Shown: positions 1 through 11,067 of the stretch, piece after piece
Layout: each line of letters starts with the position of its first letter
How positions within the stretch are numbered: position 1 is the stretch's first letter
DNA from: Prorocentrum cordatum
Taxonomy: Eukaryota > Sar > Dinophyceae > Prorocentrales > Prorocentraceae
Assembly (NCBI GenBank): GCA_963575745.1
Contig: CAUYUJ010004980.1
Location: forward strand, 382,468-446,467
DNA length: 64,000 nucleotides
Direction: 5' to 3'
Notes under the pieces: generated by a model
Seen by the model: the letters and a program-made list of their open reading frames with translations, nothing else
What the model was told of the DNA's origin: nothing
The model's database searches: none
Translations under genes and position numbers: made by a program

Positions 1-151
1 CTTCCCGCCCTATGACGTTGGGACACTTCACTTCGTGGCGTGCGGACGACCGTGGCTACTACACTGGCGTGGGGTACACACCCACAGAACTTGGTCACTT
101 ATTCGGGGCGCGCGTGTGCCCAGCATCCTGCAATTGTGACATACAATACAT

Positions 152-211
152 GACACAGACAGACAGAGAGAGAGACAGAGAGCAGACAGAGAGAGAGACA
201 GAGAGAGCGGA
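152..211. repeat. GACAGAGA-type microsatellite
   Basis: Purine-biased run of GACAGA and GAGAGA units. The same interrupted GACAGA type reappears as a pure (CTGTCT)n tract near the right end of the window. Confidence 0.85.
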
Positions 212-254
212 GTTGGTCACATTTTTGGGGCAAGTTCCTGAGATCGTCGTGTTT

Positions 255-860
255 TTTGTTGGTCTTGCGCGCGCGAATGTCCACTTTACTTTTTTTTGCA
301 AGGGATGTTGAAATTTGATTATGTAAGAACAAGAAAAAGTAGCTCGCGCGAGCTTATGTAACATAAATGTTGAAAAACCATTGGTTTTGTGGGAGTCGGA
401 CAGCGCGCGCGGGATGAAATTTGGACATTTTTTTTTGAAAAACCATTGGCTTTTTGATGTTTTTATGTTGAAATCGTTACGAAACCTAAGGTTCTGGAAG
501 GATTTCGTCTTGCGCGCGCGAATGTCCACTTTACCTTATTTTTTGCAAGGGATTATTGAAATTTGATTATGTTAGAACAAGAAAAAGTAGCTCGCGCGAG
601 CTCATGTAACATAAATGTTGAAAAACCATTGGTTTTGTGGGATTCGGACAGCGCGCGCGGAAGGACATTTTGACAATTTTTTCTTAAAAAACCATTGGGT
701 TTTTGATGTTTTTATGTTAAAATCGCTACGAAACCTAAGGTTTTGGAAGGATTTCGTCTTGCGCGCACGAATGTCCACTTTACCTTATTTTTTGCAAGGG
801 ATTCTTGCAATTTGATCAAGTAAGAACAAGAATTTTCATTTTATAGTGTTTTTTGCAAGG
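255..860. repeat. 248-bp tandem repeat, about 2.3 copies
   Basis: The anchor GCAAGGG recurs at 298, 545 and 794, giving spacings of 247 and 249 bp. Each unit carries a run reading CTTGCGCGCGCGAATGTCCA, the phrase AAAAACCATTGG twice, and (in the two full units) the perfect 14-bp palindrome AGCTCGCGCGAGCT at 341-354 and 589-602. AT-rich blocks alternate with GCGCGC islands. Short open frames inside it are repeats of each other and are not genes. Confidence 0.88.
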
Positions 861-1016
861 GAAAACGGACTACAACAAAACAACCGGATCCGGACACAAT
901 CCACTTTTCTGAAGCTTTCGCGAAAAAATGATGAAAATGTAGCTGCGGCCTAGGTTTTGGAGGGGGGTCGTGCACCAGGGGTCCCAACAATAATTATTCT
1001 TTAGAAGTAATAATGT

Positions 1017-1018
1017 TC

Positions 1019-1067
<49 letters not shown>

Positions 1068-1085
1068 GCAGCAGCAGCAGCAACA
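1017..1085. repeat. (CAA)n/(CAG)n microsatellite
   Basis: About sixteen CAA triplets followed by CAG triplets. It gives spurious poly-N, poly-Q and poly-V frames. Confidence 0.95.
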
Positions 1086-1326
1086 AGAACAATTTTCACT
1101 GTAAGGCTGTTCGCTCTTATCTGCTCGAGTGTTTTCCAACGCGTATCCCCCAAACCGTCGATACCCGCACTCTTCGACTTCGATCGTACCTTCCTTGGGG
1201 GGGTACATTTCTCTTCCTTGCAAGCCGCGCCCCGGCAACAGGCGGGGCGGCAGCGGACCGTCGGCCTGGCCAACGGCAGCGCTGATCGGCGGCAACCCGA
1301 CCCCAAAAGGGGCGGTCAGGGAACCG

Positions 1327-1412
1327 ACCACGACGACGACGACGACGACGACGACGTCGACGACGACGTCGACGACGAGCGAAAGCGAGAGCGAGAGCGA
1401 GAGCGAGAGCGA
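1327..1412. repeat. (ACG)n then (GAGCGA)n microsatellites
   Basis: An ACG/TCG triplet run directly followed by a GAGCGA hexamer run, leading into the GGGCCACGAAGGGC minisatellite. Confidence 0.9.
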
Positions 1413-1418
1413 CAGCGG

Positions 1419-2215
1419 AGCCACGAAGGGCAGGAAGGGGGCCACGAAGGGCGACAGCGGGGCCACGAAGGGCAGCGAGGGGGCCACGAAGGGCGCGAAC
1501 GAGCGGGGGCCACGAAGGGCAGATAATGCGGGACCACAGAAGGCAGCGACGGGGCCACTGAGGGTAGCAGCGGGGCCACGAAGGGCAGCCAAGGGGCCAC
1601 GAAGGGCGACTGCGGGGCCACGAAGGCCATGCATATGGGGCCACGACGGGCGCGAACGAGCGGGGGCCACGAAGGGCATACGAAGATTGGGCCGCAGAAG
1701 GCAAGGACGGGGCCACTGAGGACAGCAACGGGGCGACGAAGGGCAGCGAGGGGGCCACGAAGGGCTGCAACGGGGCCACAAGGCGCATGCATATGGGGGC
1801 ACGACGGGCGAACCAGCGGGGGCCACGAAGAGCATAGATGTATGGGGCCAGAAAGGACAGCGAGGGGGCCACGAAGGGTTGCAACGGGGCCACGAAGGCC
1901 AGCGAGGGGGCCATGAAGGGATGCAACGGGTCCACGAAGGGCAGCGATGGGGGCCACGAAGGGCTGCAACGGGGCCACGAAGGGCAGCGAGGAGGCCACG
2001 AAGGGGTGCAACGGGGCCACGAAGGGCAGCGAGGGGGCCACGAAGGACCGCCACGGGGCCACGAAGGGCAGCGAGGGGGCCACCAAGGGCTTAAACAGGT
2101 CCACGAAGGGCAGCGAAAAGGGCCACGAAGGGCTGCAACGGGTCCACGAAGGGCAGCGAGGGGGCCACAACGGGTCCACGAAGGGCAGCGAGGGAGGGCC
2201 ACGAAGGGCTGCCAC
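1419..2215. repeat. ~20-21-bp minisatellite, core GGGCCACGAAGGGCAGCGAG
   Basis: About 38 imperfect units of GGGCCACGAAGGGC followed by a variable AGCGAG or TGCAAC. The unit length is close to a multiple of three and there are no stops on either strand, so several long repetitive frames stay open, including the tail of the - strand ORF that enters from 2985. Confidence 0.9.
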
Positions 2216-2985
2216 GATCTGCGCCTTCCCGACGGCACTGACGAATTTGTCTGGGCCCCTTTGTTGCTGACCCTCATGAACACGATGCTGTTGAACTCGC
2301 CCTTCGTGAAAACATCGATGGGCTCTGGCGGCGCGATGCTTTCAAACTGCTGTTTCAGGAAAGCCACAGCCTCATCCAAGTTTAAAAAATCACTTTGGCC
2401 TCCAACGACGGCGTTGCATTCGTGGTGCTGGATCGCGGTGAGTGCCGCCATCAGGCGTTCGAGCTCGTTGATATTCGCTTCCATGGTGCTGTCCATGCTG
2501 CGGGCGGAGCCGGAACCAGTAGAAGCTGGGTATGTCGGTTGGGTCTCAAGCGCTGTGACCCTCTGGGAAATGTCGTCGATGGCTGTGCGTAATGGCTGCG
2601 CTGCATTTTGAAACTCTTGCTGGGAAGCTCCGTGTTGTTTTATTGCCCGGATGTCGTTTTGAAGAGGTCGATGCTGTTCACGAAGTACGTCTACATTGTC
2701 CAACTGTGAGCCCTTCCGCATCGGCAGCTGCATGTATTCCTGCTGATGCTGCCGAAGTGGCCGATCCAGATCCTTCTCCTTTGTCTCCTTGGCCGCCAAG
2801 TTGTCCTGGAATTGACGTTGGAGTACAGATGCGGCCCCCGGGGGGTCCTCGTCGGAGAGCCCGTCCATCTCATGGAGTGGGCTGTGGATCCTGTGTTGCT
2901 TCGCTCTCCCCGCGAAGGGCTGCAGGGCGTCCTTGACGGGTGTGCCAGCCCTGCGAGTGTGCTTTGACGTAGGCGGGGGCGACAT
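2209..2985 (-). CDS. Coiled-coil ORF1-like protein fragment running into a minisatellite
   Basis: The first ~259 residues of this frame look like real, non-repetitive protein. There is a basic N-terminus. Next comes a charged Gln/Glu/Lys-rich stretch (about residues 45-145) with heptad spacing typical of a coiled coil, then a short Ser/Gly linker. The last part contains VVGG, a FL-LDEA-AFLKQQF segment and VFTKGEFNSIVFMRVS. That last part resembles the small RNA-binding-like domain of ORF1 proteins in dinoflagellate retroelements; this is recalled similarity, not a search result. The frame does not stop at 2209: it stays open to 1117 through the GGGCCACGAAGGGC minisatellite, reading as repeats of LRGPVAALRGP. 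The ATG at 2985 is the first in frame, and no promoter or splice signal was recognised. It may be a retroelement fragment or a host gene truncated by minisatellite growth. No neighbour supports a function. Confidence 0.42.
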
Positions 2986-3107
2986 ATCTTCACGAGATCA
3001 AGCAAGCAAACGTATTGGGCAAAGCTTATGGATGGAAGCTAATCGGAGATGGGAGTGTAGAGTATGCGGGAATATGCTGCACCAGCTCGCTGCTTCGCTC
3101 CTTGTGG

Positions 3108-3171
3108 CGAAACATCTCACTGGTGGACCCGGACCCCCCCCTCCCGGCAACGCAACGCAACGCAACGCAAC
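3108..3171 (+). repeat. Left arm of an inverted ~63-bp flanking sequence
   Basis: Reads CGAAAC-x2-CTCACTGG, a C-rich block, then (CGCAA)n. The same sequence occurs in reverse complement at 6510-6574. The two copies point inward and enclose the minisatellite block 3320-6505. Confidence 0.8.
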
Positions 3172-3319
3172 ATATGGTTGGCAACAGAAACCAAAGGAAG
3201 CCGTTGGAAAATCCTCTGGAATCCTTCGGGATCCTTATGAAAGCCGACGCGTTCCCACGAGCTGAAACTACGTGCGCTCCCCCGAGCCGACACCTTCGGG
3301 TATGCTATAGAATCCTTAA

Positions 3320-4400
3320 GGGGTGATCTAGAATCCCCAAGGAAAGGCTGCGGAAACCTTAAGGGATGCTATAGAATCCCTAAGGGAAGCTATAGAATCC
3401 CTAAGGGATGCTATATATTCCCTAAGGGCTGCTACAGAATCCTGAAGGGATGCGATGGAATCCCTGAGGGATGCTATGGAATCCCAAACGGATGCTATAG
3501 AATTCCTAAGGGATGCTACAGGATCCCAAAAGGGGAGGCTGCAGAACCCCTAAGGGATGCTACAGAATCCTTAAGGGGAGGCTGCAGAACCCCTAAGGGA
3601 TGCTATATAATCCCTAAGGGATGCTACAGAATCCCTAAGGGGAGGCAGCAGAACCCCTAAGGGATGCTACAGAATCCTTAAGGGGAGGCTGCAGAACCCT
3701 TCGCGGATGCTACAGAATCCCTAAGGGATGCTATAGAATACCTAAGGGATGCTATAGAATCCCTAAGGGCTGCCATAGAATCCCTCAGGGATGCGATAGA
3801 ATCCCTAAGGGCTGCCATATAATCCTTTAGGGCTGCCATAGAATCCCTTAGGGCTGCCATAGAATCCCTAAGGGATGCTATAGAACCCCAAAGGGATGCT
3901 ATAGAATCCCTCAGGAATGCTACAGAATCCCCGACGGATGCTATAGAATCCCTGAGGGATGCTATTGAATCCGTAAGGTGATGCTATAGAATCCTTGAGG
4001 GACGCTGTAGAATCCCTGAGGGATGCTATGGCATCCCTAAGGGATGCTATAGAATCCCTAAGGGGAGGCTGCAGAACCCCTTCGGGATGCTATATAATCC
4101 CTAAGGGGTGCGACTGAATCCATAAGGGGTGCCATAGCATCTTCAAGGGATGCAATAGAATCCCTAAGGGGAGGCTGCGGAACCCCTAAGGGATGCTACA
4201 GAATCCCAGAAGGGATGCGATTGAATCCCTACGGGATGCTATAGAATCCTTAAGGTGATGCTATAGAATCCTCAAAGGACGCTGTAGAATCCCTTAGGGA
4301 TGCTAGAGAATCCCTCAGGGATGCTATAGAATCCTTGAGGGATGCTATAGAATCCCTAAGGGGTGCTATAGAATCTCTAAGGGATGCTATAGAATCCCCA
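3320..4400. repeat. 21-bp minisatellite, core CTATAGAATCCCTAAGGGATG
   Basis: About 50 imperfect units that vary mainly between CCCTAAGGG, CCTTAAGGGG and CCTCAGGG. Each unit holds the near-palindrome CCCTAAGGG. Scattered GAGGCTGCAGAACCCC variants occur. No gene is supported inside. Confidence 0.9.
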
Positions 4401-4599
4401 TGGGTCCCGGCGTGTTGCCTGGCGTCCCTCAATGTCCTGCCCCAGAGGGGGGAGGCGCATGCCCAAATGGCTTGAAACACAAATGAAGAGAGGGAGAGGA
4501 GCGTGCCCACGTCAGCCGCAAGGCCACCAGAGCCACGGGATTCAAATCCGCCGCCGTGCCTCCTGCACGGCGGAGGCGTGTTAGAAGCTGGGCCGGCAC
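4401..4599. other. Short non-repetitive spacer between two minisatellites
   Basis: GC-rich sequence with inverted CCGCCGTGCC...GGCACGGCGG-like words around 4550-4580. No gene seen. Confidence 0.5.
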
Positions 4600-5235
4600 G
4601 GGAACGAAAAGAGCTCCCTGTGGGGCCAGGGCCACGATCCTCGAGAGATGTGTGCCGAAATGATGTTTCGGTGGGGCTCCGTGTGGGGCCATGGCCACGA
4701 TCCTCGAGAGGGGTGTGCCGAAAGTAAGTTTCGGTGGGGCTCCGTGTGGGGCCAGGGCCACGATCCTCGAGAGGGGCGTGCCGAAATGAGGCTTCGGTGG
4801 GCCCCCCTGTGGGGTCTGTGCCACGATCCTCGAAAGGGGTGTGCCGAAATGATGCTTCGGTGGAGCTCCCTGTGGGGCCAGGGCCACGGTCCTCGAGAGG
4901 GGTGTGCCGAAATGAAGATTCGGTGGAGCTCCCTGTGGGACCAGGGCGCCGATCCTCGAGAGTGGTGTGCCGAAATGAAGATTCGGTGGAGCTCCCTGTG
5001 CGGCCAGGGCCGCGATCCTCGAGAGGGGTATGCCGAAATGATGTGTGGGTGGAGCTCCCTGTGGGGCCAGGGCCACGATCATCCTTGACGGGTGCCGACA
5101 TGAAGTTTCGGAGAAACCCTCTGTGAGGCCAGGGCCTCCTCGAGATTGGTGTGCCGAAATGAAGCTTCGGAGGAGCTCCCTCTGAGGCCAGGGCCACGAT
5201 CCTCGAGAGGGGTGTGCCGAAATGAATGTGACTCC
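4600..5235. repeat. 63-bp tandem repeat, about 9-10 copies
   Basis: The anchor CCTCGAGAG recurs at 4639, 4702, 4765, 4828 (as CCTCGAAAG), 4891, 4954 and 5017, an exact 63-bp step. Units read GTGTGCCGAAATGA-x-TTCGGTGG and GGGGCCAGGGCCACGATCC. The period is divisible by three, so repetitive frames stay open on both strands. The final units are irregular. Confidence 0.92.
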
Positions 5236-6505
5236 TATGAGCTTCCTAAAAAAGACTCCCATAGGATTCGTAAAAGCCTTATGGGCTTCTCGCTGGATTC
5301 CTATAGGATCCGTAAAGGCCCTATCATTCCTATAGGATTCCTATAGGATTCGTGTAAGATTCGCAGAGGCCCTGTAGGATTATCATGGGATTCCTACAGG
5401 ATTCCTATAGGATTCGTCGAGGCTCTCTAGGATTGTTGTAAGATTCCTATAAAATTCCTCGAGGATTCGTGGAGTTCCTACTGGATACGTATCACAATCA
5501 AATCGGGTTCCTATAGGAGTCGTAGAGGCCCTATAGGATTCTTATGGGAGTCCGATAGGATATGTAAAGGCCCTCCTTGGGATTCCTATCAGATTCCTAT
5601 GAGAGTCCTATAGGGTTCGTAAATGCCCGATGGGAATCCTATGAGACTCCTAAAGGAATCCAATAAGATTCGCAGAGGCCCTATAGGATTCCTATAGGTT
5701 TGCTATAGGACTCCAAAAGGATTCGCAAAGGCACTATAGGATTATTATGGGATTCCTATAGGATTCCTAGTAGGTTCGTAGAGGCCCTATAGGATTCCTA
5801 TGGGATTCCTATAGGAATCGGAGAAGCCCTATAGGAGTCCCATCGGATTCCTGTAGGATCCCCATAGGATTCGCAAAGGCCCTATAGGATTCCCATGGGA
5901 TTCCGATAGGGTTCCCACAGGAAGCAGGCCCTAAAATATGACTCCTGTAGGATTCCAATTGGATTCCTATAGGATCCGTTGAGGCCCTCTAGGGTTCCCA
6001 TAGGAATCCGACAGGATCCTTATAGGACTCGTAGAGGCTCTATAGGATTCCTCTGGGATTCCTGTAGAATTCCGATAGGCTTCGTAGAGGCCCTATAGAA
6101 TTCCCAAGGGATTCATATAAGATCCACACATGATTCGTAGAGGCCCTATGGGGTTCCCAAAAAGGATTCCTATGGGATTCCCATCGGAATCATAGACAAG
6201 CCCTATAGGATTCCCATGGGATTCCGATGGGATTCCAATAGGAATCCTAAAAGGCCCTAGAGGTTTCCTACACGCTTCCTATAGGATTCCGATCGGATTC
6301 GCAAAGGCCCTATAGGATTTCCATCGGATTCCTATGGGATCCCCATAGGATTCGCAAAGGCCCTATAGGATTCCGATAAGATTCCCATGGGGTTCCCATC
6401 GGATTCGTAGAGGCCCTATACGATTCCTGTAGGATTCCTACAGGAGTCCGATGAGGTTCGCAGAGACCCTATAGGATTCCCATAGGAATCCTATAGGATT
6501 CGGGG
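5236..6505. repeat. Degenerate TCCTATAGGATTC minisatellite
   Basis: Loose tandem of GATTCCTATAGGATTC and GTAGAGGCCCTATAGG words over 1.27 kb. The words are partly self-complementary (CCTATAGG), so the block has strong hairpin potential. No gene is supported. Confidence 0.85.
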
Positions 6506-6509
6506 TAAC

Positions 6510-6574
6510 GTGCGTTGCGTTGCGTTGCGTTGCGTTGCGCCCGGGGGGGCGCGGGGCGCCAGTGAGTGGTTTCG
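6510..6574 (-). repeat. Right arm of the inverted ~63-bp flanking sequence
   Basis: In reverse complement it reads CGAAAC-x2-CTCACTGG, a C-rich block, then four CGCAA units, matching 3108-3171. It sits between the TATAGGATTC minisatellite and the (CAA)n tract. Confidence 0.8.
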
Positions 6575-6576
6575 TC

Positions 6577-6607
<31 letters not shown>

Positions 6608-6725
6608 GCAGCAGCAGCAGCAGCAACAACAACAACAACAACCACAACAACCACAACCACAACCACAACAACAACCACAACAACAACAACAACAACAACA
6701 ACAACCACAACCACAACAACAACAA

Positions 6726-6760
<35 letters not shown>

Positions 6761-7042
6761 GCGACGACGACAACGACGACTACGACAACGACAACAACAA
6801 AAACAACAACAACAGCAGCAACAACAGCAGCGACAACAACAATCAGAACAACATCCACTACAACAACGACAACAATAGCAGCAGCAACAACAACAGCAAC
6901 AGAACAATATTATCATCACTAGCCTCCTCCTCCTCCGCCTACTCCTACTCTTCCTCCTCCACCTCCTCCTACTGCTACCACTACCACTACTACAACGACT
7001 ACTACTACGACTACTACGACTAATACTACTACGACTACCACG

Positions 7043-7092
<50 letters not shown>

Positions 7093-7100
7093 GACTACTA

Positions 7101-7143
<43 letters not shown>

Positions 7144-7244
7144 GACTACTACTACACTACTACTACTACTACTGCTACTACTGCTACTACTGCTACCTTT
7201 ACTACTGCTGCTGCTGCTGCTGCTACTACTACTACTACTACTAT

Positions 7245-7275
<31 letters not shown>

Positions 7276-7276
7276 G

Positions 7277-7338
<62 letters not shown>

Positions 7339-7377
7339 GACTTTTTAATTACTACTACTACTACTACTACTACTACT

Positions 7378-7412
<35 letters not shown>

Positions 7413-7524
7413 TACGACTACTACGACTACAGCTCCAACTACTACTAAGACTGCTACTACTACTACTACCACCACCACCACCACCACAACCACCACCACC
7501 ACCACCACCACCACCACCACCACC

Positions 7525-7571
<47 letters not shown>

Positions 7572-7610
7572 GACTACGATGACGATTACTACTACGACTA
7601 CTACTACGAT

Positions 7611-7645
<35 letters not shown>
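6575..7645. repeat. Compound triplet tract (CAA, CAG, GAC, ACT, ACC)n
   Basis: Over 1 kb of almost pure trinucleotide repeat. CAA/CAG with CCA and GAC interruptions (6575-6900) passes into CTC/TAC (6920-7030), (ACT)n (7030-7380), (GAC)n (7377-7412), (ACC)n (7470-7530) and (ACT)n. The long poly-Q, poly-N, poly-T and poly-V frames here are repeat artefacts. Confidence 0.95.
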
Positions 7646-7789
7646 TTACTGCTCTTTATCCCTTAGCGGCCCACCCTCGCCCAACCTCTTCCGCCCTCCT
7701 CCCCTTCCCATGACGAAGAAGACAACCACCATCAATACGACGACGACCACCACCACCACGACGACGACGATGACGACGACGACGACGGA

Positions 7790-7822
<33 letters not shown>

Positions 7823-7906
7823 AATGGCGGCCACGAGGAGGACAGCAGCCACGAGGAGGATGGCGACGACGACGACGGCGGCGGCGGCGATGACGACGAC
7901 ATCGAC

Positions 7907-7946
<40 letters not shown>

Positions 7947-8076
7947 ACGGCGGCGGCGGCGAGGGCGGCGGCGGTGGCGGCGACGGCGCACCGGCATCAT
8001 CGCCATGTGCGCGGCGAGGCCGTCGCGCTCGCCGAGGCCATTCCTGCGGCGGAGGTACGGACTGACTACCTACCAG
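7646..8076. repeat. GAC/GGC triplet tract with short flanks
   Basis: From about 7735 to 7995 the sequence is GAC, GGC and GAG triplets. The flanks (7646-7734 and 7996-8076) are non-repetitive and hold no recognisable gene. Confidence 0.85.
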
Positions 8077-8213
8077 ACCACCCCAACCCAACCAGAAGTC
8101 CCGAATTTCGGGTTGGGGGGGTACGTGTTTCTTCTGTGGTTTTTCGATATTCCGGGACCCCACACACAGGGAATGGAAGGCAACTTGGGGCCTTCGGGTT
8201 GGGTTGGGGTGGT
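8077..8213. mobile_element. MITE-like 137-bp inverted-repeat element
   Basis: A perfect 17-bp terminal inverted repeat, ACCACCCCAACCCAACC at 8077-8093 against its complement at 8197-8213. A partial second match lies inside (AGAAGTCCCGAATTTCGGG). The interior has no coding capacity. I could not define a clear target-site duplication. Confidence 0.6.
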
Positions 8214-8310
8214 TTAGTGGGTTGGTGACTGACGGCACGAGCGACGCGCCGACGTGGGGCAGCCCATCCGCCCGCCACTGCTGCATGAGGAGCACGCCAT
8301 CACGAGCTGC

Positions 8311-8480
8311 GAACATATCCGTATCCGCGCCCTCGCGGTCTGGATTCCAGGGCGCGATCCCACAGATACGCGAGCGCACGGATACGTTCCGCGCGGGGCA
8401 TCCGCGGAAAAACACTCCGTATCCGCGGGGTCGCGGCCCGGGGGGGCCTGGCCCCTGAGGCTGCGGATGCGGATATGTTT
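8311..8480. repeat. 170-bp imperfect inverted repeat
   Basis: AACATATCCGTATCCGCGCC at the left (8312) pairs with GGATGCGGATATGTTT at the right end (8465-8480), over about 24 bp with few mismatches. The interior repeats TCCGCG and GGATACG words. It could be a second MITE-like element or a simple fold-back. Confidence 0.45.
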
Positions 8481-8734
8481 TTCGCTCACGACACCAGGCC
8501 ATCGAACAGCCCCGAGATAGTCTGGCGTCGCAGTTGCTTCACTCCAGGCGACTCATGCCCTATCTCGGGCCCGCAGGACCCTCACCCAAACCCCCTCGCG
8601 TCATGAAAAAATGCCACGGGATTTGTTTTGCAATTTTCAGCCTCCCAGGTCCCTCAGCGAGCCCAAGGACAGTCAAAAAACGACTCTGGATGAAAAGCCC
8701 TTGCAAAAAACTAACGACGAGGATGTCCTGGGAC

Positions 8735-8786
8735 CCTCACGGATCGGTCCAGTTTGAGAAGTGCCGCAGGAACATGGGGCCGAAGA
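8735..8786 (+). repeat. Dispersed repeat family A, copy 1
   Basis: Reads GGGACCCTCACGGATCGGTC, then GTTTGAGAAGTGCCGCAGGA and ATGGGG. It is the same family as 9834-9898 and 11068-11132. Confidence 0.7.
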
Positions 8787-9833
8787 AAAAGAGGAGGGCA
8801 AGGAAGAGGACTGGACTGGACTGGAACGCATGCGGCCCTGGTGAGTGACGCCTTGAAAGCAAAACGTTGCGATGCGCGCGTAAGATGTGTAAAAGGTTAG
8901 GAGGAGGAGGAGGAGGAAGAGGCGGCGGCGGAGGACGAGGACACAAGGGAAGCAGAGGCTCCTCCGCAAAGGCCTTCGAGGAGGAACTCTGAGGGCAAGC
9001 TTCGGCAGGCTAGCAAGGAGTGCCTTCGATGCACTTTCCAGCCTATGGGACCGAAGGCTCCAGCCGTGGTTTCGCTTTCGATGCCAGGTCGTTATGTTTT
9101 CCTGGCGCCGGGGTCTGGGAGCAGGATGGGCGAGCAGCACGCCAACGCGGGATCCCAACGAGCGGCGCGTCGTTGCTGCTCAGCGGCGCCCAGAGGGGGT
9201 GACGCGAGGGGGGTGGGCTTCTGAGGAGGCAGCGGGGCGTCCAAGAAGGCAGGCCGGCGTCCCGGCGGCCTCTTCGGAAGCCCCTGGGGGCCTTCTACGA
9301 GGGCCCCTGCCTTCTGAGAAGCCCCCTCCGCCTCCTGAGAAGACCGCCCCCCTCGCGCCACCCCCATGTGGTCGCCGCCGACGTGCCCCTCCCGAGCTCC
9401 CAGAGCCGGGCTCCCCCGGCACGTGGTTGTACCACAGCAGCGCGTCCCCCCGCCGCGGGGCGGCGAGAAGGACTCCCTCGCGAGGCGGCCGCCCGATGCA
9501 CCGCACGGAGCCGCAGGGCTTGGGGGCTGCGTGCTCCCTCGAGCCCAGACTCAGGAGAGGTGTAAGTCCAGACGGAGTGAGCCCAGACGGAGACCGAGCA
9601 CTCCATGCTGGCTTACTCCGCACGGACTTGGCATCCCAGCCCGAGATGCTAAATCCCGATGGGATAAACCCCAGGCGGAGACCGAGCACTCCGTGCGGAC
9701 TCAGTCCGAACGGACTTCGCATCTTCTGACAGACCTCTAACGATACGATTGTTCCAATCGCGGCGGTCTCTCCACCGCTGAGGTCATGGCATTGCAATTT
9801 CTCACAGCTGGCGATTTTGCCTTGTTTCGGGCC
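8787..9833. other. GC-rich sequence without a recognisable gene
   Basis: GGA-rich patch at 8900-8942. Frames around 9090-9730 are open but compositionally biased, with strong Pro/Arg/Gly. A ~90-bp direct repeat, CGGAGACCGAGCACTCC, occurs at about 9589 and 9679. No protein family was recognised. Confidence 0.5.
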
Positions 9834-9898
9834 TCAGGACCCTCACGGATCGATACGGCTTGAAAAATGCCGCAGAAAGATGGGGTCCAGCGCTCCGG
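9834..9898 (+). repeat. Dispersed repeat family A, copy 2
   Basis: Reads CAGGACCCTCACGGATCGAT, then GCTTGAAAAATGCCGCAGAA and GATGGGGTCCAGCGCTCC. It is closest to the - strand copy at 11068-11132. Confidence 0.75.
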
Positions 9899-11067
9899 CC
9901 GAATTCATTCTTCTTGTAAGTTTGCAACTTTGTCATTCCTTCGGGTCTCAAGGCTCATTTCGGCCTGCAGGGGACCATCAGAAATGGAGTTGACGCGCAA
10001 AGCTAACCCTGGGGAGGGGATCGAGAGCTCAAGGGCCGCGGATTGAAAAAACATGTCGGAGGATGTTTAGGTAGGACATCTGTGGTTTTCTGTGGTTTCA
10101 CGTACCATGACGACTTGCACAGCAGCTTCTGACACCGCGTGGATCGTTCCACCTTGAACGATTGCAGCGTTCCAGCAGCGCGGATCGCTCCAGGTCGGCC
10201 GATTCCAGATCGCTGGTGGCGTTCAACCTTGAACGCCAGCGCTGGGGTCGCCGCCGCGACGACACGGCACGAAACTACCATACCTCTCGGGAATTTCTAC
10301 GCGCAGCCCCGAAGCCTTGCCAGCACTGGTAGGAGGGCAGAAGAACACAGGAGTGTTCAAACTCCGGCCGACCGCAGATAACCAGCCTCGAGACCTAAGA
10401 CTGACAAGCCCAAAGGCTATGTCGATCTGAGGGTTGAGCCCCCAGAAACTGAGGGAATCCTTAAGATCGGCATGGAGATAAGGTGATGCCGATCGCAGGG
10501 ATATGGGCGCGTGTCTTCAGATTGGTGAGCAGAAAGCTTCTCCGCAAGAGCCGAGGCCCCCTCCTCGCGCCCCTCCCTGGCGCGCCCCGCCGCCGCCGCC
10601 CAGGGAGGCCGGAGAGGGTACCCAGAGCCGACGCAATGGCCCCCTGATGGAGTTCGCGCGCTCTTCCCCGGATCCCCTCAGCTCCTCGCGACGTGAACAG
10701 ATCACGACGGAAGGTGTTTGGCGATTTTCGGTATCTGGGGGCCCTCGCCAGGCCATGGCACTGCCAAAAAAACTGACCAGGACGAAAACCCCGTCCCAAG
10801 AAGTGGGTCGAGAACTCCGGGGGGGTCCGTGTTGTGAAGAAATCATGACGTCGGGGGTCTGGGGACATCTGGTGTCCTAATTTTTTCCATGCGGGGTCCC
10901 CGAAGGTCCTGGCACCTTCCAGGGGACTAGCTTCTCATCCCGCGCCGTTCGGATTGACGGCCCCGTGGCCTGGCAAAAGTGACCTCAGAGGCCGAACACG
11001 ACGAGCAAAATTTCGTCGCCTGCGATCCGACGTCATGGAAAAATTAACCGCGTAGAACAACTCAACT
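9899..11067. other. Non-repetitive GC-rich sequence, no gene recognised
   Basis: Between 10137 and 10250 lie several short inverted words (for example GTTCAACCTTGAACG) and repeats of GGATCGYTCCA. A Pro/Arg-rich open frame on either strand at 10460-10880 has no recognisable motif. Confidence 0.45.

Noticed and set aside
3320-4400. Telomere-like CCCTAA words
   Set aside because: CCCTAAGGG is part of a 21-bp unit, not a tandem (TTTAGGG)n; no telomeric array.
6510-6878. Poly-Q/poly-N protein
   Set aside because: Pure (CAA/CAG)n microsatellite with all frames open; no flanking conserved sequence.
9094-9729. 211-codon + frame as a gene
   Set aside because: Strong Pro/Arg/Gly bias, equally long frames on the other strand, an internal 90-bp DNA repeat and no motif.
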